From Flaveria trinervia (Eukaryota > Streptophyta > Magnoliopsida > Asterales > Asteraceae), in the NCBI GenBank assembly GCA_025506515.1, contig CM046444.1, positions 76,069,533 to 76,133,532 on the forward strand: 64,000 nt of DNA, given 5' to 3'. Position numbers and translations under genes: made by a program. Of the stretch, positions 23,948 to 35,271 are shown in pieces; the stretch's first letter is position 1, and each line of letters starts with the position of its first letter. The notes beneath the pieces are model-generated. The model was not told the DNA's origin and searched no databases. It worked only from the letters and a program-made list of their open reading frames with translations.

Positions 23948-25219
23948 AAAACATTAAAAATATTTTAAAACATCAGAAAAACCACAAAAAGAAATCAAGT
24001 CTTTTGAGGAAAAGAATCTTGGGAAATGATATAATTACAGTCGTTACATCATTCACTGTGCTTAATTTCAAAAAGGAAAAGACTGAAATGACTTACCAGA
24101 TATGTTGGTAGGTTCAACTTGGAAGAAAAGATACATGAAGTGATGAATTAAAGCCATATTCAATTATGAAACACTCATCACTAAGTACAGGTATGTATTG
24201 GCTTATCTAAATGCATGTGTGTGTAGTAACCTAAACACACCAGGTAACCATACTTTATATAAATCTCTGTCACCACATGATGTTTCATCTTTGTTTTGCT
24301 GAGCAAAGACCTGATGAAACTTGCACATAGTGCAGATGTCATGATCCAAAAGATTCCCAATGTGGAACACATCCAAAATTGGATGAATCAACAAAATAAT
24401 ACATTCCAAGTGAATGATCAAAAGAATCCTATCATGGATCACCTTCCAAAGTGAAGTAAAAAGAATCCCAATGTGGATCAACATGAAAAAGGATCAAATT
24501 AAAAGATTCCCAATGAGGATCAGTGAATATGAGATTTCATGACTTAAGTAACCTGGTAAGAAAAGTTGTGACAAAGTTCTACCATGCATTGTATATGGAG
24601 GGTTGATCATTCCATGCTTATGTGTGTGAGGTACACATTGAATAATAAATCAACCAAAACATGATAAAAGTCATTTGCATCAAAATATCAACCAAGTATG
24701 AGCTTAAGAGGACAAACATACCTTCAATCTTCAAGTTCATAATCATGTCCATTTAATTATAAAGGATGCACATGTGTAATGTAAGATTGATATGATCCCA
24801 ACGAAGAGATTTTTCTCTTCATTATTAATATTAATCAAAAAAAATTTATTCAATACTTTTAGAATCTTTAAAGTTTCTCTCCACATGTGGACATAAAGTT
24901 TAGGGGGACTAATTAAAATTTTTGAGTAAGTTCAAATTTTTGTTTATTGACTCAACTTTGAAAAACAAAACAAATGGAATTTTAGTTGGTGTTGTTGCAA
25001 TAAGTCAACCATTATATCTCAGCTTATGCAGATTCTTAGAAGCATGATAAGCCCAAGATCTGTCAAAATTGGGAAACTTGTATTTGTTGTAACATACAAG
25101 TCAATCAAAGCAAAAATTGACAACTCCAACAGCCAACTTCATAAGAAAAATCAATCAAGGACACCTATTCATAAGATGAATAATCAATTCAATCACATTA
25201 ACTTTTGATTTAGTTCAAA
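23948..25219 (+). other. Element D post-pol spacer
   Basis: No gene seen. At about 24345-24525 a degenerate tandem motif of the form GATCAAAAGATTCCCAATG recurs several times. The rest is AT-rich. A 60-codon open frame at 25026-25208 has no recognisable features. Confidence 0.6.
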
Positions 25220-25790
25220 AGATAATGCACGTAAGTGCATTAGTTAATGCAAGTGAAGGTAACCCATGCATATAACTAATGCGGGTAACAATAATTTTTG
25301 AAGTGCAACCAATGCGGACAATGATTTTACTCTACCGCATTAATGTGTGAAGTAAATGTGAAGTTTGCTCTACCACATTTACTACAACTCAAATGCGGAC
25401 AACAAAATGTCAATTTTAACTTCCGCATTTGCAACAGTAAACCAATGCGGACAGCCAAAATGTCAAGTTTAACTTCCACATTTGAAGCAGTACACAAATG
25501 CGGATAGCCAAAATTTCAAGTTTAAACTTCTGCATTTGCAACAGTCCACAAATGCGGGTAGAATAAAATAAAACGCATTTGTAAAGGTAGAGTAATGAGG
25601 ACAGTCAATCAAGAATTAAGCCTTCCGCATTAGCTACAGTCACAAATGCGGATGACCAAAAGTAGTCAAATGCGGACTGTCAAGTCAAAAGTTCATCTTC
25701 CGCATTAGCTACAACCACAAATGCGGATCACCAAAAACAAACAAATTAACCTTCAGCATTTGCTACAGTGTTGAATGTATATGCTTGCAA
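25220..25790 (+). repeat. Internal CCGCATT/AATGCGG array upstream of the D accessory ORF
   Basis: Many copies of CCGCATT or CCGCATTTG and the complementary AATGCGG, often paired. They use the same core as the U3 array in D's own LTRs. The array lies 0.5-1.1 kb before the accessory ATG. It is not a copy of the LTR as a whole, since the flanking sequence does not match. Confidence 0.8.
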
Positions 25791-26011
25791 ACTTGTAAAA
25801 TTTTTCAAACTGTATTATTTGACTATTTAAATGAATTTGAACAAGTCATTTAATACTTTAAAATTTGAGAGAACTTATAGTGCGACGAGCGTAAAACTAC
25901 AGTACACCACCTTCATTCATCATCATCATCACAAACATTCATAGATTTTGTTGTGTTTCATCATTAACATTCTTGTCATCAATTCAGAACAACAATCATT
26001 TTGAAGATAAG

Positions 26012-26305
26012 GTATAACTTCAACACATTTTGAAACCAAAACCTAAGTCTTGAATGACTACCCTAAATCGAACGATGAACCGGAAAACTATTGAAGAACA
26101 CCAAAATCTAAATCATTAAGTGATGTAATACACATTTTCGATGTCAATAAACATGTAAAGTGATAGGAATTCAGTGAATATTGAAAACCATGACAACCAT
26201 GTTTACTGAGAAAAACTGAGCAATGAGAAAAAAGAAAAGTGTGAAACAAATCAAAGTCAAAATTAAAGTCAAAAGTGTGAACTAACATACATGTCTCTTA
26301 TGCAG
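26012..26305 (+). other. Putative 5'-UTR intron of the D accessory ORF
   Basis: AAG|GTATAA at 26009-26017 could be a donor. CTAAC at 26282-26286 followed by TATGCAG ending at 26305 gives a branch-to-AG distance of 20 nt. The accessory ATG follows five bases later at 26311. Length 294 bp and AT-rich, as in plant introns. Inferred from sequence only. Confidence 0.45.
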
Positions 26306-26310
26306 ATTAC

Positions 26311-29300
26311 ATGGCAAACCTTACATGGAGCAAGCTCCATAACGTCAACGGTTATCTAACCCTTATGTGCGTGAAGCAGAAGGTCTCAAAGATATGATAA
26401 GATTCTTATCTACCACAAGGGTAGCAATGCTATAACAGAACCTACAATCTATGAGAATCCCATGAGGTCTTTCTGGAATCAGCTAAGTAGTTGAAGAAAA
26501 TGGAGTGAAAACTCTTATTGGCAAGATCAACACTGAACACACACTGAGGATCACACAAGAATCAGTTAGAAGATGTCTTCAATTCAATGACAATGCAGAT
26601 GATCCTCTTGAATTGGATGATGAGGAGATAACCACATTTTTCTCTGAAATTTGTTATAAGGGAGCTATGAAGCCAAATAGATTGTCAAAGGATTAGTGGA
26701 TCTGCCCTGGAGATTCCTAATTCATATGTTCCAACACTGTCTATCTAAAAGGAAAACAGGATGGAATGACATTCCAGTCCTCGCATCTTCTGCCATCTGT
26801 GCTATCTGCACCAACAAAAGATTTAACATGTCAGTGTATGTATTCAATGGCCTAATCTCAAACATTCAAGAAGGGTTGAGATACAAATTTCTAATGTACC
26901 CAGTTTATTCATTGTCTAATTAATGAAACATTTAATTACATTGATAATGAAGGACCAGTACTTAATATTCCTCATTATGATGCAAGATCCTATAAGTACA
27001 TCAAAAAGAAGGACCCAAGGAACTTCTATAGTGATGCCCCTTCACCCCTTCTTCCATGGATGTTTGAACAAATATACCAAGCAGATCAACCGCAACCTCC
27101 TCCACAACCAATACCACAACCAATACCACAACCAAGTCCATAACCAATACCACAACGATACCATCCCCTATACCACAACCAATAGCTCAACCATCACGTT
27201 TACTTTCACCAATACCATCACCTTTACCTTCACCATACCATCACCTTTACCTTCACCAATACCATCACCTTTACCCTCACCAATACCATCATTTCCTTCA
27301 CCACAACAAACACCACCTATGATCACTCAACCTACACCTACATCACCACATCATCAATCTCCTGTATCACCATACCAATCACCTATTCCTCCTTACCAAC
27401 CATTACCATCACCAATTGATCACACTGCTGAACCAGAAGGATAAACAAGTGCATCCAAATCATCCAAATCATCCAAATCATCTTCTGATGAGGAGGATCA
27501 TCATGATCAAACCAGAGCTGTGAATGAACCTTTTGAGGCTGCTCCTTCTGAGAGCTATGCTGAATCAAACATCAATAGGCCTAATTAAAAGGATGATTTG
27601 ATAACTGAGTTGCTACTCAAAGTAGAAAGGATGGAAAGAATACTAAACAGGAGAGCAGGAATTATAAATGACAGAATTCTAGAACTCGATGAGAAAGAAG
27701 GAGAATTGAAAGATCTCAAAGAAAAACATGCAGTTGAAAGAATGGAACAAACCAAAGAGATTGAAAATCTAAAAGCTGCACTGAAACACTCAAGAGAAGA
27801 AGTGAGTGGTCATATAGACACTCTTGAAATACAAACTATAGCCATGGAGGAACTAGAAAATATCATAGAGGAACAAGCTGATATCATCTCGAAACTGGAA
27901 AAGGAATCGAGAGCAAGAACAAAATAATATCTCAGCTTGAAATGATGATTAAAAGAACTGATGAGAAGGATGATGATGAAAAAGAAGAACAAAAGAATGA
28001 TGTTGATAATGAAGAACAAGTGGATGATGAAAGTGAAACTGAGATTAAAGACCAAAGATTAGACATGGTAGTGTATTCTGGAAACACTAACCACTCAAAC
28101 TAAAAAAACGGGTGAATTTGAAGAACTCTTCAGTGCTTTGGATAGTTTTGCTTCTGAACAATTCAGCATTGATGATGATTTTTGGAATTCATTAACAATC
28201 AAAGAACTCAGGCAGAGCCTTTTGTATTCATTCCTAAATCGCCAGTGCCATTGGAAAAGTAATGTCTCTGCAAATTGTCCCTACCATATCATTAACAGAA
28301 GAAAAAAAGAAGAACTAAGAGAAAGATATGAACAAGAAAGGAAAGAAGAACTGCACCTGAACAAAGTGAAAGGAAGGATCAAGAGCCAAGCACACCTGAA
28401 AAGGTCCCTGAACCAAAAGATCAAACTGAAACCTCTAGCCCACAACTTCAAACTTACTCACGAAAGGGGAAGTATTTGGCAGAAAAGGCTAAAGGCAAGA
28501 GGCCAATAACTGAAGAATAACCCTCAAAGAAGCAAAAAGATGACCCAAGAAGTTTAGCAACAATTGCTAAATTTTTGGAAGAACATGAGCAGCAGAAGCT
28601 CAGTTGAAAAAGTTGGCTAGAGCAATTGACTTAGAAGAAGGAGAAATTGCTGATGAAGATGAAGTGTTAAGGATGTTCTCATGGATAGTCCTCTTAAAGA
28701 AGAACAGTCAGTAGAAGAAATGGTAACCAAAGCTCACACTGATGACTTGATGACTAAAGCCATGTTCTTGATCAATCAAGGCTATGATCCTGATGAAGTG
28801 TTTGCAATGACTTATGAGAAAATGAAAGAAGAGGAAGAGAAAGTGAAGTTTTTGCTTGATCCAACAATAGACACTGACTATGAGAAGACAATGTCAAAGG
28901 ACGCTCCAATACTCAAAGATTCATCCATGAAGAAACCTAAAAGGTATGAAGTTCCACTACCAAGAAGGGGTCCTCTACAAAAGCATTCACAAATAAAGAA
29001 ATCAACTTCATCCCATGAATCATTATTTCTTGATCCTTATAACATGTCTGATAAGGAAATGAAGGAATACCTTTCAAGTTAGGGATTCATAAAAAGAAAG
29101 ATTGCAAACATGAAGACAAATTCCTTAAGGGCCTCCACACTTCAATTAATCAATGAAAAGAAAGACAAACTCAAGAAACTAGAAGAAGAGTTGACAAAAA
29201 CCAAACCAAGAAACAGAATGTCAGCTGAAGACATGCTGCTAAACATAAAAGATCAAGAACTACTTGCCCCAGTACTCCACAAATATCCTGAATGGTTTGC

Positions 29301-30348
29301 AGAACCATCTCAGTTGAAGCTGCGGAAGGACTGACCACTGCTGAACTGATGAGAGGGGTATCTACTCCAAAAGGGAAAATAGATCATAAGATAATATCGT
29401 GGAAGTATGATAGAACCTGGAACATGTTCATGGTGAAGATAATCTCAGGGCCAGTACAATTCTTCACAGAGTACTCAGCTCTGGTAAATGCCCTTGAGAT
29501 TCATGATTTGAAGGAACTAGCTCAACTTGAACTCATCAATCATGCAGCTATGTTTAGGGGATATGAATTTGAGAATATACTTAAGATGTTCACAAGGACA
29601 AAAAACTTCAATTCATTAAAGACAATTTGCTTAAGAAGGATAAAACATTTGTCAACCCCCTGGAAAAGAAGAAAAAGGTGGAAGCAAAGAAATAGTATTC
29701 CCTGAGTTGAAGGTGAAGCCAAGTAAGTCTTTAAAGAAGAAAGTAGTGTCTGGTACTCATTCTTCTATTCCTATCTCAAATGTGTACTATGATGAGAAAA
29801 CCTATGAGCCGGTGATAGAAAGGAAGTGGGGAGGAAAAGAAGGAGTTGACATTAGACTTTTCGGTGGATATCAAGTGAGACTACTTGATGAATCATACAT
29901 CCACTACATTTATACCAGGCACTTCATGGAATTAAACAACAAATTGGGTGAAGAAGACATGCACTTCTTCTTGAAATGCATCAAGTTGTTGAAACTGGCC
30001 TATGACAGAATAAAGATTAAAAGAGATAAAGAAAGAAGAAGAAAACACCACTTCAACTTGGAAACATTGTTAAACTTGTAGTCGATGTGGGAGGTGTTTT
30101 TTTATTCATAGAGATGGTCTTTCAAAATCTCCATATAGGACCCGATTTCTCTGAAAAGGTTACCAATGGAAGCCATCTACAACATGAGCAAAATGAAAAC
30201 ACATGTGCTGAGCAGAGACAGGATGTCCGAAGCAACTGATTTTGTAAACATGATCAAGGCCATTCTGGATCCCACCAAAGCAGCATTCATACTACCTTCT
30301 CAAGACCCAGCTGAATCTTCACAACATGAATCACGTCCTAAACATTGA
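26311..30348 (+). pseudogene. Element D post-pol accessory ORF (broken)
   Basis: A long post-pol ORF of unknown function, readable in pieces from the ATG at 26311 (MANLTWSKLHNVNGYLT). The N-terminal domain (to about 26920) includes TEPTIYENPMRSFWNQL and TLRITQESVRRCLQF. It aligns by eye with the N-terminus of the P1 and M1 accessory ORFs. Next come a Pro-rich repeat (27085-27430), a coiled coil (27598-27927), a Lys/Glu-rich stretch, and a C-terminal region (28681-30348) with KYPEWFAEP and YALVNALEIHDL-like sequence. Stops and frameshifts near 26398, 26490, 26694, 27442, 29080 and 29330 break it. No transmembrane segment is evident, so it does not look like an envelope protein. A basic, coiled-coil protein acting in the nucleus is only an inference. 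Confidence 0.7.
27085..27430 (+). repeat. Pro-rich coding repeat in D accessory ORF
   Basis: Tandem CCACAACCAATA-type units, then ACCATCACCTTTACCTTC units. In one frame they encode Pro-Gln-Pro-Ile and Pro-Ser-Pro-Leu-Pro repeats. Probably a flexible linker, and prone to slippage. Confidence 0.7.
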
Positions 30349-30368
30349 GGAAAACTAGGCTGTATAAT

Positions 30369-30382
30369 CCTTAGGGGAGTAT
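30369..30382 (+). other. Polypurine tract, element D
   Basis: CCTTAGGGGAGTAT lies immediately before the 3' LTR. The purine core AGGGGAG would prime plus-strand cDNA. Confidence 0.75.
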
Positions 30383-31135
30383 TGTTGCACCCTGAAAGGA
30401 TCATACATGCCAACTCAATGGTTGAATTGATGATTGTTTAGCTGGAATCCCACAAGTCCAAGATGCAATGCAGATGAAGAAATACAAGAAAAATAACAAG
30501 TATTATCTTCCGCATTAGTTAATGCGGAAGACAAAAATCTAATGCGGACAAGTGTTTACTCTTCCGCATTAGTTAATGCGGAAGACACAATACTTATGCT
30601 CAACAAGATACTCTTCCGCATTGACTAATGCAGAAGAACAAAAGAAGATGCGGACAAGACTTTGATTATCCGCATTGACAAATGCGGATGACCAACCAAA
30701 TGCGCACAAGTATTTGTTCGTCCGCATTAACCAATGCAGATGACCAACTTACTAGTGCTCATGATCAAGTGGAAATGCGGATCAAGGTTATCTCATCCGC
30801 ATTTGTCAATGCGGATGAACAAGACAAGATGCGGATCAAGACTTAGACTAGTTTCTCATGTAATAGGTCAAGGATAGTTTAGTCATTTTGTAAAGGTATC
30901 TTGTCTTGTCTATAATAGAATAGTTTACCTCGTATTGAGGTGACGGTTGACAGATAGAGGATTTTGTTGTAATTATTCTCTGTAATTTGTCAACATTCAT
31001 ATATCAATACAACAGAAATTATGAGTAATTTTCTTGCTTGATTGTTCTTCGATTGTTTGTTTCCGCCACTCGATCGTTGACTGATTATCATATTCGATTC
31101 TTAGTAAGAATATCACTGTTACTAAAACCCAGTCA
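30383..31135 (+). repeat. Element D 3' LTR (753 bp)
   Basis: It matches 9241-9996 from TGTTGCACC to ACCCAGTCA. The hairpin array at 30507-30832 is better preserved here than in the 5' copy. CTTTT follows it. Confidence 0.93.
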
Positions 31136-31804
31136 CTTTTCTTATTGCCTCTCTCATTGATCAAGAGAACAGGTAAAACTTTTTACGCATCCCTGCCTCA
31201 GCTGTTTTGAGCATTGCGTGAAGCTTACCATTGCTCTTGTCCCACCCGTTCATATTGTAATTCATTATGAACGTCTCAAATCTTTTAGTTAGGCCATTAA
31301 GGATCAAATCCGTGGCCAACTCCTTTGAGAGGGGGCAATTAAGCCTCTCAAGGCGATCAACGTGGCTTTTCATCTGAAGTACATAAGATGATACCGACTG
31401 GGTTTCTTCCATGTGACACACATGAAGCGCTTGAACCGTTTCGAAGTGCCCTACCCTAGCTAGTTGAAGGAACCTTTCCTTCAACTGGGTAATTATGTCA
31501 TATGCCCCAAGATGCTCCAAATTCTTTTGGAGTTCGGGAATCATAGTTCCCAACATGAGGCAGGAAACCTGCATGGAATCCCTAGTGTATTGAAGCCAAT
31601 CGTTATAGGCCTCAACATACTCAGGGTTGGTTGGTCAGGAATGGGATGGTCAAGGACATAGGCCTTTTTCTCTTGCTTGAGAACAATTCTCAAGTTTCGA
31701 AACCAGTCCATAAAGTTATTATGGTTAAGACGATCCCTCTCTAAGATGGTTCTCAGCAATAGGGTAGGGACTGTCGGGGTGGTAGCATTATTGTTTGTGG
31801 CCAT
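31136..31804 (-). pseudogene. gag: Element B gag, N-terminal piece
   Basis: The ATG is at 31804-31802 on the minus strand, with MATNNNATTPTVPTLLLRTI. The frame is open to 31541 and then shifts to 31574-31161 (RFLQLARVGHFETVQALHV). It matches A and I gag closely. It ends at the D insertion, inside the lysine-rich region before the knuckle. Confidence 0.87.
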
Positions 31805-33248
31805 TACTACAAAATTACAAAGTTCATATTAGTATTTCTGAAAAATTACATTTTAATTATTAATACCCTTTTTATGTCTCATAGACAATTAATAATTAAA
31901 ATGTAGAATCCAACATTACATTTAATTGATGGTTAGGTGACTTTTATCCCATTATTTAAATTAACAAGGTAGTTATGACAATTGCAACGTATTGCAACTT
32001 CTAGCTTTATGGGATCGGTTAAACATCTTATGGTTAGTAGGCATGTAAAATCCCATCAACACCATTGCACGCCATGCTTCGGTGACCCTATGCACATGGT
32101 TTCCAATTCAAGTCATCCTACTTACACACATGTGTGAGTTTACACATACAAGTGGTTAGGTGACCTTTATCCCACAAATATGTTAAGCGCACCTCAAACA
32201 CACAAGTTACCTAAAAGTGGTTAGGTAACCGTTATCCCACAAATAGTTCTCAAGTGATTCGTGTGTCGTGTAAAAGGATGGTGTTAAACTTGTTTCCAAA
32301 GGGATTTTAGTTTTCATTAATTCTAGTTATGAAAACTCTATGTACCTTATATTCACATGCTTTCAAATACATGGTACCCTACGGTTCTTTTTAAGAAAAC
32401 CTCTTTTATTTGAAATTTTTAATCCTTTTTAATAACTTCTATTCACATATTAATAATTAAGAACCATGATAATTCAGCTTGTTATGATCATTTATTAAGA
32501 TTGTTAAGGATATCCACATATCAAACACTCAACATAAAATGGATAATCAAACAAGCATATATAAAACAACCACATGTGCATAACCATAGCCACTATGTTG
32601 ACAACACTTGTTTGCCATCACAAGTGTTGTCATTTGGTCTTTCCTAAGGGTTGAATACAACACAAAAGATGAGATCTCCAAACACCCCCACTTGAAGTTG
32701 CATCCAAATGCTTCAAGTCCTTCTCTTTGTGTCTTCCCTTTGTGCTTCCAACTTGTGCATCTTCGTTTACAAAATTTATATCCTAATACAATTTTTCTAA
32801 TAATAGAAAACACATTTAATCTATCTATTACATCACCATTGAATGAATAAATAAGTTACATCCAAATACAAGCACAAAAGAATAATATTACAACCTATTA
32901 TGAATGAAATCAACCAAAACAAACATCCATACAAAACCAAATCAACACAATGTCAAGGCTATGTTATGCACCAACATGAAACATCATATACAACATTCAA
33001 GAACCAAATAAATCCCCATTTGACCCTAAATTTTCAGCCAACATAAACCAAGAATTTAGGGTTTTTTTCCAAACAAACACAATCAACCATTTGATATTTT
33101 TCTTTCAAGGTTTAATCACAAGCATGTAAGATATAACCTTGAAAGGTTAGGGATTCATTATATCACCCCAAAACAGCCCCTATTAGGTTGTTAAAATCCC
33201 ATAAAACCAATTTTACAAGGACAAATGAAGCTAGTTATCCACATATCC
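31805..33248 (-). other. Element B leader with repeated motif
   Basis: Noncoding leader matching element I 12245-13779. The GGGATAAAGGTCACCTAACC motif appears on the minus strand near 31945, 32175 and 32238 with one or two changes in some copies. The sequence before the ATG ends TTGTAGTA. Confidence 0.7.
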
Positions 33249-33262
33249 GGCTCTAGATGCCA
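33249..33262 (-). other. Primer binding site, element B (variant)
   Basis: Minus-strand TGGCATCTAGAGCC one base after the LTR end. It is a variant of the initiator-Met site, as in element I. Confidence 0.7.
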
Positions 33263-33263
33263 A

Positions 33264-34172
33264 TGTTGGGTTTGTTGGACCATTATCAATGTAGTTTACC
33301 ATTTAAACATGAAAAACACAGCAGAATAAAACCTTAATCTTATGATTTGTAATCTGAAAAAATAGGTTAATAACATAACACCAACAAACCCAAGAACATA
33401 GGATCATATATATGTGTATGAACTAGCTGTCTAGAACAAATAACAACCAAATTAAGAGATACAAACCACCTTTGTAAAGCTGCTGAAAAACGAGATTTTG
33501 ATGAAGAAGATGAGGTTCTTGAATGACCAAAACACCATGGAGAGTTGTCCTCAAGCATACATACCCACAAGCATCAAGCAAGCACCTTTGTTGCTAGGAT
33601 TTGAACACCAAAACCCAAAGAAGAAGCTGTTGGGACCACCTTCCAGCCATGAATTTCTTCAAGATAGGGAGAGAGTATGTTCATTTTGGTTCTTTCATGT
33701 GAGAGAGAGAAGAAGATGGAGTGTGTGTCTAGTTCTTGTAGTATGGTGTATTGAAAACAACCAATACCCACTCCCCATAAAGGGGGTGGCTGAATATAGC
33801 CAAGAGATGGGCTTTTCCCCCCAAAACCAATCTCCAAATTTTATAAACTAGTTGTTAAAATAGTTATATAATTAACGTTTTAATTATATAACTCATACAC
33901 ACTTTTATTATTTGATGTTATTTAACCAAACTAAACAACTTTACAAATAATACCCATGAACAAAATATCCCTATAAGTTGTTCAATCTCATGTGCAACTT
34001 ATTTAGAAAACCCATTTTTCTAAATTGGTGTATTTATTTAATTGCATGATCATATCATCAATTAAATATCAATTGGATTTTGCTAAGCTTATTATTGGGT
34101 ATGACCCGACTTGGATCATAACGTACTAACCACATCAATGTTCTATGTGTCTTGGGCATAAAGAATCCAACA
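33264..34172 (-). repeat. Element B 5' LTR (909 bp)
   Basis: Minus strand: TGTTGGATTC at 34172 to AACCCAACA at 33264. It aligns with the A LTR (4633-5592). TTATAAAAT near 33840 is a candidate TATA box. Confidence 0.88.
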
Positions 34173-34808
34173 AAAATTGACTAAAGATTGTAAGAGGGTT
34201 ATCTACTATTCGCAAGCAACGTCCAAGGGGGAATTTGTTGGAGCATATATTGTCATATATAGTGTGTCCGTCGCTTGACAAATAGTCTAGGCTTAATGTA
34301 ATACACCTGATACATTGTAATACTATGAAACTGAGTGATTCATAGGAGCCTAAGCGAATGAGACTCGGTCTTACGACTGAGCCATGCAAATGGACCAGTC
34401 GTATGACTGAGAGATGCTATTGGGCCATTCGTAAGACTGAACCATAAGTATTCTCTAGTCGTACGATTGAACCATACGCATGGTCCAATCGTACTAATGG
34501 GCCTAGTCGCATTTGATATGGGCTGAGGCCTATAAATACTAGTTTCATTGTGTAGAGAGGTAAGGGTTTGAGAGTCTGCCCGAGGCCTAGGTGCTGCCGA
34601 ATAAAGGGAGATCATGCTTGATCTCCCCTTGCCAAGATTCTTTATTCTTATGTTTAACGAGCTTGTAATCATTAGGTTTTATCAACGAAACCATTCTATT
34701 AATGTTTATTCTTTTTTTTGTCTCTTGGTTTTTCTTTCCTTCTGTCAAGAACACGCTCGGATGTCAACCGATGTAGCGACTTCACACTGGTTTGCCTTTA
34801 AGATATCT
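34173..34808 (+). mobile_element. Element E: 3' end and LTR of another copia-like element
   Basis: 63 bp of internal 3' end, including a polypurine tract CCAAGGGGGAATT (34223-34235), then an LTR starting TGTTGGAGC at 34236. The LTR contains TATAAATA at 34531-34538. It ends near 34808, where the H0 pol sequence begins; I cannot fix the exact end or its target duplication. The rest of E is cut off by element B. Confidence 0.65.
34365..34515 (+). repeat. CGTACGACTGA-type motif array in E LTR
   Basis: Repeated, partly palindromic units such as TCTTACGACTGAGCCATGC, AGTCGTATGACTGA and GTCGTACGATTGAACCAT, upstream of the TATA box. Related units occur in the solo LTR (54061-54300) and at the right window edge (63958-64000). 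Confidence 0.65.
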
Positions 34809-35271
34809 ATATCCTCTTGATAGTATTCACATGAGATTCCTTAGGATCAGTTTGATATCTGGCACACACACAAACACCAAACATAATGTCAGGCCTACTG
34901 GTTGTTCGATATATAAGTGAACCAATCATAGATGGATAGTGAGTCTGATCCACTGATTTGCTTTCTGAATCATTACCTATCTTCATTTTAGTATCAACAG
35001 GTGTTCTAATAGTCTGACTGTGAGCAAAGTGGAATTTCTTTATGATTGTTTCTACATAGTTTGATTTATTGATGAAAATTCCATATGCTGTTTGTTGGAC
35101 TTGCACCCCTAAATAGAATATGAGTTCCCCCATAGCACTCATTTGAATTTTTGAATGCATAAGTTTTGAAACTCTTTACAGAGTTGATTGTTTGTTGAGC
35201 CAAAAATGATGTCATCCACATATATCTGGACCAACAACATGTCTCTTCCTCTTTTATTTCAAGAGAGTCTA
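34809..35271 (-). pseudogene. pol: H0 pol, RT end (Sirevirus-like), interrupted
   Basis: Minus-strand RT with LLVQIYVDDIIFGST near 35230-35186, then MSAMGELIFYLGVQVQQ and SLIYRTTSRPDIMFGVC. It stops after NTIKRI where element E begins. The upstream half is at 62595-63185. Joining the two across M1 restores the reading GYERGKTD then LLVQIYVDD, with two internal stops. Confidence 0.87.
35267..35271. repeat. Target-site duplication of M1 (left copy, GTCTA)
   Basis: GTCTA at 35267-35271 and again at 62595-62599 flank the outer ends of the M1 LTRs. Confidence 0.93.

Larger units (their letters stand above)
9241..31135 (+). mobile_element. Element D: Sirevirus-like copia element, RT-deleted, hosting element I
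   Basis: Full-length by structure: LTRs at 9241-9996 and 30383-31135, primer site at 9999-10010, polypurine tract before the 3' LTR and a perfect 5-bp target duplication. Without the nested element I (11327-19435) it measures about 13.8 kb. The order is gag, pol, a 2.3-kb spacer with repeats, and an accessory ORF running almost to the 3' LTR. The protease motif SGCSRHMTG, long gag and post-pol ORF are Sirevirus-like traits. The RT core is missing, so D cannot move without help. Confidence 0.92.
31136..34172 (-). mobile_element. Element B, 5' half: LTR, leader and gag start
   Basis: Minus strand, read from 34172 downward: 5' LTR, primer site, leader and the first part of gag. Gag is cut at 31136 by element D and continues at 9240. 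The right flank (AAAAT at 34173-34177) is the candidate target duplication in element E; its partner lies outside the window. Confidence 0.88.

Noticed and set aside
33367..33851. Open frames of 67-117 codons on both strands in B LTR
   Set aside because: They overlap each other within the LTR and have low-complexity composition.
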